Positions 19,396 through 28,033 of a DNA stretch of 64,000 bases are shown piece after piece. Made by a program: the position numbers and the translations under genes. The stretch is from Candidatus Flexifilum affinis (GTDB taxonomy: Bacteria; Chloroflexota; Anaerolineae; Aggregatilineales; Phototrophicaceae), in contig JADJPJ010000004.1 of NCBI GenBank assembly GCA_016713325.1, positions 1-64,000 on the forward strand, given 5' to 3'. The notes below the pieces were generated by a model. It saw only the letters and a list, made by a program, of their open reading frames with translations, had not been told where the DNA came from and did no database searches. The first letter of the stretch is position 1. The number at the start of each line of letters is the position of its first letter.

Positions 19396-21501
19396 TCAAT
19401 ACACGAAGGTGGCCAGCGTCGAGATCAGCATCACGCCGGCGAACAGCGACCAGTACAGCACCTTCGGGATCAGGTTGTTCTGATAGCGGACGATGAACCA
19501 GTTCGGCCGTCGGGCGACGAGGAAGACGTCGGCGGCGACGGCGATGATCGCCACATACAGCAGCAGATAGAAATGCTCCATATAGGTGATGCCGACGGCG
19601 GCGATCTGGTCGCGCAGCGCGTTGTGGATGACCGCCACCACGAAGAAGAGGGCGGCGGCATAGCTGAGCGCGGTGGGGATCTCCTCGCGCTTCCCCGGCT
19701 CATGTCCGCTGATCAGGTAGGCGAAGGTCAGCGCCGCCGCCACCAGACCCGGCAGCAGATAGGCGATGAACGACCCGAGCGTGATGCGCTGCGCCTGAAT
19801 GCTGAAGCGCAGTTCCGGCAGGACGCCGGCGGACTCGCGCATGCCGAAGTCGACGCGGCGCGGCGGCTCGGTATAGCTGAAGTGGCTGTTGAGGAGCGTC
19901 CAGTTGTTGATGCCGGCCTGTGAGTCGACACCGGGCAGGGCGCGCGGGGTGAGGATTTCATAGCCGTCGAGATCGGGTGTGAGCAGCACCGGCGAGGTCA
20001 TATCGGCCGGGGCCAGCCGGACGACGATGGTGCGCTGGTCGAACGGGAAGCGGGAAGTATCGTAGGTCTGGCGCAGCGTGACGCCGATGGCCCAGAGGAT
20101 CACCTCGGCGTCGTCCACGACCTCGCGGCGCATCTCCTCGATCGTGGCCTCCTCGCCGATGCGCTGGGGCAGCGCGAAGCCGCGCGTCACGTTGGACTCC
20201 AGCGGATAGCGCTGCCACACCAGCCCATTGACCGTGACTGACGTGGGATCGGGGAAGTCCAGCGCCTGGACCAGCAGTCCGGTGGGGATCTGCATGACAG
20301 CCGTGCCGGCCGCGCCGTTGGACCCCGCCGGCGGCTCGACGCCCTGGAGGTAGCGGTCGAGCTGGGACTGGCTGGTGATCAGGACGCCCTCGTCGTCTTC
20401 CAACTGGCCGGTGAGCGCCCAGGCCAGCCCGATCAGAATCACGCAAAGCACGGTGAAGACCAGAGTGACGGCCCAGAAATTGGTGAAGCGGTAGCGGTCG
20501 AGGTGAAAGATGGTGGTGGACACCAGAAAGATGGCGGCCGCCCCGGCCAACAGGATGTTCATCTGATCGCGGACGGTCTGCGCTTCGTCCGGCAGGAACT
20601 GCGCGATGTTCAGCACGATGCCCACCGCCCAGCCGGTTGAGCCGATCGGTTCGAAGAAGTACCAGGTGGTCTCGCCGGTGATCGGGTCGCGGGTCTCGAC
20701 AAAGCGGCCGGCCCCGTCGAGCGCCTCCTGAGCCGCCGTGTTCAGCGCCTGATCGCCGCCGGTGATGTCGAAGATGGTGCGGTTGACCACGAATTCGCGC
20801 ACGGGGTGGGCCAGGAAAGTGCCCTGGCCGGAGATGACGAAACCGTAGCCGGTCTCGCCGAGTTCCAGCGCGCGGATCAGGTCGCTCACATCCTGGAGGG
20901 TGTAGTCGATGCTGATGATGCCGGCGGGCGGCGCGCCTGGCTCCGCGTCGACGTGTGGGAAGGGGATGCCGTACTCGACCAGGATCTTCTGTGCGCCAGT
21001 GGCGAAGAACGGCTCATGCCACTGGGCGCCCTGCCTGATGGTATCGACGTACCAGGCGGTGAAGATGCCGGCGGCCGCGTCCGGCTCCTGCGTGTAGTCA
21101 TAGGTCGCGCCGACCAGGCTGGCGAAGTTGCCATCCGGCTCCTGGTAGACGTAGGTCTGGAACAGGCGCTCGTCCGGGGCGTAGGCGTAGGGCTCGAAGG
21201 TGATGGCCACCCCGTCCAGGTCTGGCCGTTCGCCGACCAGATCGAACATTCGCCGTTCGATGTCGGTGTAGGCGAGGGTTCCGCCGGCCAGTTCGCCGAC
21301 CAACCCCTCGGCAATCGCCATCACGTCGCCGAACGCGCTGCTGATCGACTGGGCGGCGGCTACGGCCTGCGACTGAGCGACAGCGAAGGCTTCGTCTTGC
21401 AGTCGGGCGCGATGGCTTAGATAGTCATAGGCGGCGTAGGCGGTCACCACAATGGCGACCGCGGACAGCACTACCAGCAGCAATGCGGATCTGCGAAGCA
21501 T
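19396..21501 (-). CDS. dCache sensor fused to a pentameric-ligand-gated-ion-channel-like module
   Basis: 701 residues. A signal/anchor helix at 5-27 is followed by a dCache-type extracytoplasmic sensor at about 30-310 (E-P-Y-A-Y-A-P-D, F-F-A-T-G-A-Q-K-I-L, G-I-I-S-I-D-Y, T-G-Y-G-F-V-I-S). Two helices follow at 314-333 and 341-364. A second beta-rich extracytoplasmic region (about 390-570) contains Y-D-T-S-R-F-P-F-D-Q-R at 480-490, matching the F-P-F-D signature of Cys-loop receptor ligand domains. It ends with four helices at about 573-597, 609-629, 639-663 and 680-700: M1 has a conserved Pro (Y-L-L-P-G-L), and M2 begins after K-R-E-E-I-P-T. This is the M1-M4 layout of pentameric channels. 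An alternative is a DUF4436-like membrane protein. There are no kinase or methyl-accepting domains. Confidence 0.6.
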   Translation of the reverse strand: MLRRSALLLVVLSAVAIVVTAYAAYDYLSHRARLQDEAFAVAQSQAVAAAQSISSAFGDVMAIAEGLVGELAGGTLAYTDIERRMFDLVGERPDLDGVAITFEPYAYAPDERLFQTYVYQEPDGNFASLVGATYDYTQEPDAAAGIFTAWYVDTIRQGAQWHEPFFATGAQKILVEYGIPFPHVDAEPGAPPAGIISIDYTLQDVSDLIRALELGETGYGFVISGQGTFLAHPVREFVVNRTIFDITGGDQALNTAAQEALDGAGRFVETRDPITGETTWYFFEPIGSTGWAVGIVLNIAQFLPDEAQTVRDQMNILLAGAAAIFLVSTTIFHLDRYRFTNFWAVTLVFTVLCVILIGLAWALTGQLEDDEGVLITSQSQLDRYLQGVEPPAGSNGAAGTAVMQIPTGLLVQALDFPDPTSVTVNGLVWQRYPLESNVTRGFALPQRIGEEATIEEMRREVVDDAEVILWAIGVTLRQTYDTSRFPFDQRTIVVRLAPADMTSPVLLTPDLDGYEILTPRALPGVDSQAGINNWTLLNSHFSYTEPPRRVDFGMRESAGVLPELRFSIQAQRITLGSFIAYLLPGLVAAALTFAYLISGHEPGKREEIPTALSYAAALFFVVAVIHNALRDQIAAVGITYMEHFYLLLYVAIIAVAADVFLVARRPNWFIVRYQNNLIPKVLYWSLFAGVMLISTLATFVY

Positions 21502-21624
21502 TGTTCACCGTCCAGCGTCGGTCCGCCCCGGTGCAGCGTTGTTGGCGCGCGGGCGGAGGAGAGTCCATTCTGTTATAAACAATACTTCGCCTGCCCGGAA
21601 TGGGCGACTCGCGCGATAACGCCC

Positions 21625-23157
21625 TCAGCGTCGGCGGGAGGCCGCCGCGTCGGCGCGGATGGGAAACTGGATCACAAAGCGACTGCCGATGCCGGGCGTG
21701 CTCTCCACCGAGATGCCGCCGCCCATCGACTCGATCAGGTGGCGCGCGATGGCCAGGCCCAGACCGGCATGGTCGCGGGCGTTGCGCGACGAGTCGGCGC
21801 GGTAGAACTGCTCGAAGATGTGCGGCAGATCGGCGGCTGCGATTCCCTGACCGGTGTCTTCGACGGCGATCAGGTACGCGCTGCCCATCTGGCGCGTCTG
21901 AATGATCACCCGGCCGCCAGGGTCGGTGTATTCGAGCGCGTTCTCGATGATGGCGGAAAGGGCGCGGTCCAGTTCGAAGCGGTCGGCCGGCGCATCGACG
22001 CCGCGATCTTCCAACTGCACGTCCAGCCCGATGCGCTTCTGGCGAAACCCTTCGGACAGCCGACCCACAGCCGCCGCGACAACCTCGCTCAGATTGGTAT
22101 CCTCCAGCGTCATGGCGGGCGGGTCTTTCAGGCGGGCGACCGTCAGGAGCTTGGTCGCCAGCAGCCGCAGATGGTCGAGCTGCTGCTGCATGGTGCCCAG
22201 ATAGCTCTCACGGTTTTCGGACGTGCCGTTCTTCTCCATCAGATAGCGCGTGGTGTTGAGGATGGACAGCGGTGTGCGCAGATCGTGGGACAGGTTCATC
22301 ACCATCTCGCGCAGGCGCTCGTCCTTTTCCCGCTGCATCTGCAATTCCAGATCGCGCAGGCGCAGATCCTGAATTTCGGTGACGTTGCGAAAGATGCCGC
22401 GCAGGGCGACTGGCCGCGCGTCCTCGAAGCGGCAGTTGATGCTGCCCTCCAGGTGGACCAGCGACCCGTCTCTGGCGATGAAGACTGTTTCGATGATCTG
22501 GCCGCCGCTGTGCTGGCCTTCAATCATCTCGCGCATCAGTTGCAGGTGGGGCAGGCTGTAGTCGGGGTGGATGATCTCTGGCAGACGCAGACTGGCGAGA
22601 TCGTCGTCCTCGTATTTCAGCGTCTCGCGCCAGGCACGGTTGACGAACAGCAAACGTCCTTCGAGGTCGATGCTGTGGATCAGGTCGCTGGCATTGTCCA
22701 GAAAATCCTGGAGCCGTTCCCTGCTCTCGTGGATGGTCTTCATAGCCCGAGTCCGCTCTGCCGAATAGCGAATGCTGCGCTCCAGCAGAGCAGCGTTGAA
22801 TTCGCCCTTGGCCAGATAATCCGAGGCGCCTTCTTGGATCGCCTCGACATCCATGCGGCGGTCACCGCGGCCACTGATGATGATGGCGATCGCATCCGGA
22901 TGGAGATGGCGGATGATCCTCAGAAGGCGCAGCCCGTTGTCGTCCGGATGGCCCAGTTGGAGATCGATCAGATAGATATCGTGCGCCGCCGTCTCGATAA
23001 CCCGCAGCGCATCTCCATACGACTGCGCCCACTGAATCGTACGCGCTGTCTCGGTGTTTTCCGTCAGCATGCTGCGGATGAGGACGAAATCACCCGCCTC
23101 ATCCTCGATGACCAGCACCCGTTGCGGTGTCTGTCGCTGAGCCGGATCCGCTTTCAT
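21625..23157 (-). CDS. REC-PAS-histidine kinase
   Basis: This intact 510-residue cytoplasmic hybrid kinase begins with a receiver (V-L-V-I-E-D-E-A-G-D, phosphoacceptor region Y-L-I-D-L-Q-L-G-H-P-D-D). A PAS domain spans about 155-270. The HisKA domain has N-L-S-H-D-L-R-T-P-L with the phosphohistidine. The ATPase domain has the N box I-I-E-N-A-L-E-Y-T-D, G1 V-E-D-T-G-Q-G-I and G2 H-A-G-L-G-L-A-I-A. Kinases that begin with a receiver are usually the second step of a relay. The upstream gene in this direction is not a partner kinase, so the input phosphodonor is unknown. Confidence 0.92.
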   Translation of the reverse strand: MKADPAQRQTPQRVLVIEDEAGDFVLIRSMLTENTETARTIQWAQSYGDALRVIETAAHDIYLIDLQLGHPDDNGLRLLRIIRHLHPDAIAIIISGRGDRRMDVEAIQEGASDYLAKGEFNAALLERSIRYSAERTRAMKTIHESRERLQDFLDNASDLIHSIDLEGRLLFVNRAWRETLKYEDDDLASLRLPEIIHPDYSLPHLQLMREMIEGQHSGGQIIETVFIARDGSLVHLEGSINCRFEDARPVALRGIFRNVTEIQDLRLRDLELQMQREKDERLREMVMNLSHDLRTPLSILNTTRYLMEKNGTSENRESYLGTMQQQLDHLRLLATKLLTVARLKDPPAMTLEDTNLSEVVAAAVGRLSEGFRQKRIGLDVQLEDRGVDAPADRFELDRALSAIIENALEYTDPGGRVIIQTRQMGSAYLIAVEDTGQGIAAADLPHIFEQFYRADSSRNARDHAGLGLAIARHLIESMGGGISVESTPGIGSRFVIQFPIRADAAASRRR

Positions 23158-23679
23158 GAGCCGCCGCCTGCCAGGGGGCGCCAGACCTTCGTCGTGGGCA
23201 CGTCAGCGGCGCATCTCTCAGATCGCACTCGCCGGATCTGCCAGGCGTGCATGGGATCGGGCCGAAGGGGAGTGCGCAACAGATCCGCTAGGCCAGCCGT
23301 GAAGGAATGGTACGCGTTCACAGCCAAGAGTTTGTGTCCTCATCAAAATGCCGCCGATGGGGAGACCGGTACAGTGGGAGAGTGCGGAGGTTCGCCGGTA
23401 AATGCTGCTGCGAGGGAACGATGTGGTTTCGTGACTCTGATCATACCCGGACTCTGCCCTTTTTGGTCATCCAAAATCAGCGAATCACGGATTGCTTAAC
23501 CTCACCCCGTTTCGCTGCGCTTAACCGGCCCTCTCCGTGCGGAGAGGGGCAAAAAGCGGTTCGATTCTTGGTGTGAGGTTGGCTCAAAAACGCTGCTATT
23601 GATGGTCAAGGTCAACTTTCGTGATTCACTGAAATTATGAGACGATGCGTGAATGAGCGCGCCGGAGTGGGTTTAGGAA
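23158..23679. other. Intergenic region with a MITE-like element
   Basis: 522 bases without a recognisable gene. The right half holds MITE-like copy 2 (23478-23631). The left half shows no supported feature. Confidence 0.55.
23478..23631 (+). repeat. MITE-like dispersed element, copy 2
   Basis: 154 bp, with ends CAGCGAATCACG / CGTGATTCACTG (one mismatch in the left arm). It shares the internal GCCCTCTCCG..CGGAGAGGGGC palindrome and the sequence TTGCTTAACCTCACCCC with the copy at 58876. The flanks are AAAAT and AAATT, close to but not identical to a 5-bp duplication. Confidence 0.75.
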
Positions 23680-24141
23680 TCACGTATCACCGACGGAGAT
23701 GGCCAGCATGCGAATGTCGGCCTGGGCCAGCACGAGCGAGGCGTCGGGTCTTTCGGCGAAGTGAATCAGGTGGGCGGGGCAGCCACAGTCCGATGCGCCG
23801 AAGCGTGGGGCGGCCACGGTGGCCCCTGGCTGCGCCATCAGCGCGACGGCGGCGGCGTGCTCGTAGACGGCATCGCTGGCGACGATCCACAGCTCCCGGC
23901 AGTGGGCCGCCTGCCGCAGATAGTCGACGTGCCAGTGCGGCTTGCCGACCGGCGTGAGGTGATGCTTCAGCCGCCCCCGCAGACCGCCGGGGCCAAAGGC
24001 GCTGCCGACGTAGGCGTACCATCCGGCGGGAAAGTCGATGATCCCCAGCCTGCCGACGATCAGACGTGCTGCCGCCGGCAGTTCAAGGAGCAGGACGTAG
24101 GTGCCTCTGACGGCGGGGAGTGTGTTCAGCGAGGGATCCAT
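23680..24141 (-). CDS. DUF123-type GIY-YIG-like protein
   Basis: DUF123 proteins are small and related to GIY-YIG nucleases; some are fused to endonuclease III. Visible family features are G-T-Y-V-L-L-L, F-P-A-G-W-Y-A-Y-V-G-S-A (the Y-V-G-S core), G-L-R-G-R-L-K-H-H and W-H-V-D-Y-L-R. Near the end is a cysteine pair in G-A-S-D-C-G-C-P-A-H-L with a downstream His, likely a metal site. ATG 24141 is chosen (ACAGG upstream) in preference to 24201. The length of 153 residues is typical. Cellular role unknown. Confidence 0.8.
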   Translation of the reverse strand: MDPSLNTLPAVRGTYVLLLELPAAARLIVGRLGIIDFPAGWYAYVGSAFGPGGLRGRLKHHLTPVGKPHWHVDYLRQAAHCRELWIVASDAVYEHAAAVALMAQPGATVAAPRFGASDCGCPAHLIHFAERPDASLVLAQADIRMLAISVGDT

Positions 24142-24197
24142 GAACCTGTCGTCCGCTTCTGTTCGTTGGTTGAGCCGAAAAGTATGAGCCGAAAAGA

Positions 24198-24536
24198 TCA
24201 AGAGCCGAGAAATTCCTGCCGAATGGGGTTGAACGTGTCGATCACCCGGGCCGACTCGCTGAGGAGTTGGATGCAGTGCGGCACGTCGGACGGCACCGCG
24301 ATCATGTCACCGGGGCCGAGTTCGTAATGCGCATCACCCAGGAAGAAGATCACCCTGCCGCTGACGATGTAGGAGATCTGCTCGTGGATGTGATGGTGCG
24401 GCGGGTCCGGGGCCGCCTGCGGCCCGTTGCTGATGTCGAGCACGACCATCATCAGATGATCGGTGTGCGCCAGATAGCGCTCCTTGTTCGCGCCCGCCGC
24501 CTGGCGCGGCGTTTGACTGGCCAATACAGGGTTCAT
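24198..24536 (-). CDS. Cupin-domain protein
   Basis: A single-domain cupin_2 protein of 112 residues. Motif 1 is H-H-H-I-H-E-Q-I-S-Y-I-V-S-G and motif 2 is G-D-M-I-A-V-P-S-D-V-P-H. The three histidines, glutamate and later His are the usual metal ligands. It lacks other domains, so it may be a small dioxygenase, isomerase or sensor. It is on the same strand as the DUF123 gene, 56 bp upstream of its ATG. Confidence 0.88.
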   Translation of the reverse strand: MNPVLASQTPRQAAGANKERYLAHTDHLMMVVLDISNGPQAAPDPPHHHIHEQISYIVSGRVIFFLGDAHYELGPGDMIAVPSDVPHCIQLLSESARVIDTFNPIRQEFLGS

Positions 24537-24690
24537 GGACGCAATCCTTTGCTGGTAAAGGCGCTTTTCTCAAGCCATCGTTGTTCAAGAATGCCCAGCA
24601 CTATGCTAACGCGTCTCTCCGACGCCGTCGACCCGGCTGGTTCGCACAATGTCCGCCGATCGTCCCGGTCAGGTCGTGATCATGTTCACT

Positions 24691-24708
24691 ACCTGAGCGG
24701 GATCAGGT
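24691..24708. promoter_or_regulatory. Inverted repeat upstream of a membrane gene
   Basis: ACCTGA and TCAGGT form a perfect 6-bp inverted repeat with a 6-base centre, about 42 bp before the ATG at 24751. It could be an operator or a leader hairpin. The function is unknown. Confidence 0.35.
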
Positions 24709-24750
24709 TACCTACACTGAATCCCAGCGAACCATTCTGGAATAACGATC

Positions 24751-25515
24751 ATGGATCAATTTCTGTACTCCGCTTACACGGTGATTTTGATCGTCTTGAC
24801 CGCCCTCACGGCGCGGATCTGGCTACGCACGCGCAGCGTCGGTACGCTGATGATGCTCCTGGTGAATGCTGCCCTGATCTACGAAAACGGCGTGCTGGCG
24901 CTTGGCGTCGTCATCGGACACGGCCCCCTGCTGGAGTCGCTCTCGTGGCTGCGCTTCATTGGCTATGCCGCCTTTCCGCCGCTGCTGGTGATCTCCGGGT
25001 TGGACATGGCCCGTCGTTCCGGTGTGACCTGGGCAGGTGACCGCCGCGTGCGCATCGGCGGGTGGGTGGTCGCAGCGGCCCTGATCGTCCTGGGGCTGGC
25101 CGTGGAGGTCTTTGGCCGCGCGCTGGAGCCGCGAGTGATGAACGGCGTGGTGCGCTACATGTGGATGACGAAGGGCATCCCGCCGATGGCCGTCATCCTG
25201 ATGACTCTGATGCTGATCGGGATCGGCCTTGCTCTCTGGCGCCAGACGCGTTTCGCAGGCTTGTTTGTCGGATCGCTGCTGCTTCTGGTGGGCAACGGCC
25301 TGGCGGCTGGCAAGTACGTGCTCGGCTCGGGCATCGAAATGGCGTTCATGACGGTGCTGCTGTACTGCGAGGTGTGGGTACTGCATCCTCAGCCGCGGAG
25401 CAGATCCCGCTGGAACAGCGCTTCGCGCAGGGGACGGCCGCCGGCGATTGAGGCAACGGGTGCCGAGGCAACGCCCGCCCGCCTTGATTCGGATTTTCCT
25501 CGGGCGACCCGGTGA
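24751..25515 (+). CDS. Hypothetical multi-pass membrane protein
   Basis: About seven hydrophobic helices span residues 5 to 215, with short loops. The C-terminal 35-40 residues are rich in Arg, Ala and Pro and probably cytoplasmic. The arrangement is like an N7TM/7TM receptor-type input domain without an output domain. The 3-prime end carries part of an 11-bp inverted repeat (TTGAGGCAACG at 25448, CGTTGCCTCAA at 25535). No family was recognised. Confidence 0.7.
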   Translation: MDQFLYSAYTVILIVLTALTARIWLRTRSVGTLMMLLVNAALIYENGVLALGVVIGHGPLLESLSWLRFIGYAAFPPLLVISGLDMARRSGVTWAGDRRVRIGGWVVAAALIVLGLAVEVFGRALEPRVMNGVVRYMWMTKGIPPMAVILMTLMLIGIGLALWRQTRFAGLFVGSLLLLVGNGLAAGKYVLGSGIEMAFMTVLLYCEVWVLHPQPRSRSRWNSASRRGRPPAIEATGAEATPARLDSDFPRATR

Positions 25516-25580
25516 CTCAATGGGGCGACGCACGCGTTGCCTCAAAGCGCGGCGCCCCAACGTTCTTGCCTCGCCAGACG

Positions 25581-26036
25581 TTATCGTTCGGCCATTTGCG
25601 CGACGATGCTGGCGATGCGGCGTTCGCGGGTGGCCTGCGCCTTCGCGTCGTTGACCTGCCGCACGAACTCCTTGCGCTTTGAATAGGCCAGCGCCGCGAA
25701 GGCCGCTTCCGCACCCGGCTGGGCGGCCAGCGCCGCCGCCAGATCCGCCGGCACTTCGACCGTGCGCGGCTCCTCATCCAGTTGCAGCGTGACTTCCACC
25801 TTCTGGCCGGCGGTTACGCCTGCTGCCTTGCGGTGCTCCTGGCTCAGGGGCAGCATGAACACATCGCCGTAGGGCGCGACGGTGGAACGGTAGCTGTAGC
25901 CGTTGACGGTGATAATGACCGGCGGACGCTTATGCGATCCCAGCGCCCTGATCGCTTCCGGCGGCACGGGGATGCCCGTGGCGTTGACGTTCTCGTCCTG
26001 CAGAATCGTCGTGAGAAAAGTAACGGTGGCGCTCAA
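25581..26036 (-). CDS. DUF1905/YdeI (OmdA)-type protein
   Basis: 151 residues. The N-terminal half is a DUF1905 beta domain with F-L-T-T-I-L-Q-D-E-N and P-P-V-I-I-T-V-N-G-Y-S-Y-R. The C-terminal half is the YdeI/OmpD-associated helical part, with P-A-D-L-A-A-A-L, Y-S-K-R-K-E-F-V and a helix ending in A-K-A-Q-A-T-R-E-R-R-I. It is cytoplasmic and its function is uncharacterised. It shares the strand with the DUF2277 gene 12 bp upstream, so the two are probably one transcript. Confidence 0.85.
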   Translation of the reverse strand: MSATVTFLTTILQDENVNATGIPVPPEAIRALGSHKRPPVIITVNGYSYRSTVAPYGDVFMLPLSQEHRKAAGVTAGQKVEVTLQLDEEPRTVEVPADLAAALAAQPGAEAAFAALAYSKRKEFVRQVNDAKAQATRERRIASIVAQMAER

Positions 26037-26048
26037 GAGCGTGTCTCC

Positions 26049-26357
26049 TTAACTGCCAGTCCTCTTTGGCGAGCGTGTGGGATCGGCCGGCGCACCGAAC
26101 CGGAGCACCGACTGGGCGCGGGCGCGTTCTTCGAACTCGGCGCGGCTCTTCGGCGGAGCGGTCGTCTCCAGTGCGGTGAGCAGCCGGGCGGACGCTGCGG
26201 TAATTTCGTCCACGGCTGCGTTGAAGGCCGCTTCGTTGGCTTTGGAGGGTTTGTTGAAGCCGCTGATTTTGCGGACGAACTGCAGGGCCGCCGCGCGAAT
26301 TTCGGCGTCGCTCACGGGTGGCTCGAAGTTGTAGAGCGGCTTGATATTTCTGCACAT
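26049..26357 (-). CDS. DUF2277-domain protein
   Basis: 102 residues beginning M-C-R-N-I-K-P-L-Y-N-F, the conserved N-terminus of DUF2277. A helix has I-R-A-A-A-L-Q-F-V-R-K-I-S-G-F. The start is decided by a strong GGAGGATC ribosome site 6 bases before ATG 26357. The family is common in Actinobacteria and Chloroflexota and has no established function. Confidence 0.88.
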   Translation of the reverse strand: MCRNIKPLYNFEPPVSDAEIRAAALQFVRKISGFNKPSKANEAAFNAAVDEITAASARLLTALETTAPPKSRAEFEERARAQSVLRFGAPADPTRSPKRTGS

Positions 26358-26577
26358 GGATTGATCCTCCAGGTCTTGAAATCCTATTGTAATGCAAAAG
26401 CGACTCGTGATCGAACGCCTGTTCCGACGTTCGTGGCCGTTCGTGCCCACATGACCTATCGCCGGTTGGCCCGCGTGGCACTGGCACGGTTGAACTCAGT
26501 CCAGTACAAGGGGCATGCAGCACCCTGGCGCTGTCATGGCGCAGCACTTTACTGGAAATGGTTCAAGGAACGGACGG

Positions 26578-27450
26578 ATGGAGTTTCTTCGCAACGCCTT
26601 CAGCCTGCTCAGACAGTCCTTCGAAGAGTGGAACCAGGATCAAGCTCCCCGTCTGGCGGCAGCGCTGGCCTACTACATTGCGTTTTCGCTGGCCCCTCTG
26701 CTGATACTCACCATCGCCCTGGTGGGTTTTGTGCTGCAGGAAGATGTCGTGCGCGATCGGGTTCTGGGTCTGGTGACCAGTGCGGTGGGTCCATCGGCCG
26801 GAGACTTCGTCAGTGAACTGATGAGCAGCCTCCGGCAGCCGAACGCCAGTTTCATTTCGACCGCGCTCGGCATTGTCGCGCTGCTGCTCGGCGCGCTCGG
26901 CGCGTTTGAACAGCTCAAGAACGCGCTCAACACCGTATGGGGCGTCCCACCAGAGAAGCAGAAGCTCGGCATCAAGGGGTTCTTCCTCAACAAACTGCTC
27001 TCCTTCGGCATGGTGCTGATTATCGGCTTCCTGCTGCTGGTCTCGTTGATTCTCAGTACGGCCATGAGCGCTTTCGAAGCCTTCACCCTGACGCTGGGGC
27101 CAGGCGCGGAGTTCGGCCTGCGGGTTCTGAATCTTGTGCTTTCCAACGGCATCGTCATTCTTCTGTTTGCCATGATGTTCCGTTTTTTACCGGACATTCG
27201 TCTGACCTGGAATGATGTCGCCGTCGGCGCGGCGCTGACGGCGGTGCTGTTCGCGATTGGCAAGTTCGCGCTCGGGCTGTATCTGGGCAGCAGCGGCATG
27301 ACCAGCGCTTATGGGGCGGCGGGCAGTTTCGTGCTGATCCTGTTGTGGATCTACTACTCGGCGCAGATCGTTCTGTTTGGCGCGGAATTCACCCACGTCT
27401 ACGCGCGCCGCTTTGGTTCTCTGCGCGAAACCAGCAAATTGACCACGTGA
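26578..27450 (+). CDS. YihY/BrkB-family integral membrane protein
   Basis: 290 residues with six transmembrane helices. The family signature D-Q-A-P-R-L-A-A-A-L-A-Y-Y-I-A-F-S-L-A-P-L follows the N-terminus. Later are G-I-V-A-L-L-L-G-A-L-G-A-F-E-Q-L-K, N-T-V-W-G-V and S-A-Y-G-A-A-G-S. It is not an RNase, despite the old RNase BN name of this family; the role is probably envelope-related transport. ATG 26578 is selected because AAGGA lies about 8 bases upstream; an upstream start at 26515 has no such site. Confidence 0.93.
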   Translation: MEFLRNAFSLLRQSFEEWNQDQAPRLAAALAYYIAFSLAPLLILTIALVGFVLQEDVVRDRVLGLVTSAVGPSAGDFVSELMSSLRQPNASFISTALGIVALLLGALGAFEQLKNALNTVWGVPPEKQKLGIKGFFLNKLLSFGMVLIIGFLLLVSLILSTAMSAFEAFTLTLGPGAEFGLRVLNLVLSNGIVILLFAMMFRFLPDIRLTWNDVAVGAALTAVLFAIGKFALGLYLGSSGMTSAYGAAGSFVLILLWIYYSAQIVLFGAEFTHVYARRFGSLRETSKLTT

Positions 27451-27550
27451 CCCATCTCCAATTCCACCATCGGCCACATGGTCGAGGGTGCATCCTGGAC
27501 TATCGTCAGAAGGTGGTATTGGTATCGCTAGACGAAGAGGAGTTGTACTG

Positions 27551-28033
27551 ATGAAGTCACTTGAAGATCTCCTGATTCACGAACTCAAGGACCTCTATGA
27601 TGCCGAGCATCAGATTGTAGAAGTGCTGCCGAAGATGGAATCGGCCGCCTCGTCCACCAAGCTGCGCGCGGCGATCCACAATCACCTGGAACAGACCCGC
27701 GGCCAGATCACGCGGCTGGAGAGCGCCTTCGAGATGATCAACCAGAAGCCCAAGCGGGAAACCTGCCAGGGGATGAAAGGTCTGGTCAAAGAAGGGCAGA
27801 TGGCGCTGGACGAGGAAATGGACAGCCCGGTCCGCGACGCCGCGCTGATCTCCGCCATGCAGCGGGTCGAGCACTACGAGATGGCCGGCTATGGCACGGT
27901 GCGGACGTATGCCCAGCTCCTGGGCTACCAGGATGCGGCGCTGCTGATGCAGGAGACGCTCGACGAAGAAGAGCTGACCGACAAGCTGCTCTCGCAACTG
28001 GCCCATCAGGTCAATGAGGCGGCAAAGCAGTAA
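27551..28033 (+). CDS. DUF892/YciE-type ferritin-like stress protein
   Basis: 160 residues of mostly helix. It matches YciE/DUF892, a ferritin-like four-helix bundle linked to stress: start M-K-S-L-E-D-L-L-I-H-E-L-K-D-L-Y-D-A-E-H, then R-V-E-H-Y-E-M-A-G-Y-G-T-V near residue 112. The paired Glu and His could bind two metal ions. ATG 27551 is preceded by GAGGAG. It follows the YihY gene by 100 bp. Confidence 0.88.
   Translation: MKSLEDLLIHELKDLYDAEHQIVEVLPKMESAASSTKLRAAIHNHLEQTRGQITRLESAFEMINQKPKRETCQGMKGLVKEGQMALDEEMDSPVRDAALISAMQRVEHYEMAGYGTVRTYAQLLGYQDAALLMQETLDEEELTDKLLSQLAHQVNEAAKQ

Noticed and set aside
24650..24720. Possible TPP riboswitch before the membrane gene at 24751
   Set aside because: The ACCTGA..TCAGGT repeat superficially recalls the TPP element, but the conserved GCUGAGA and CUGAU..GGxAAUxCC sections are missing.
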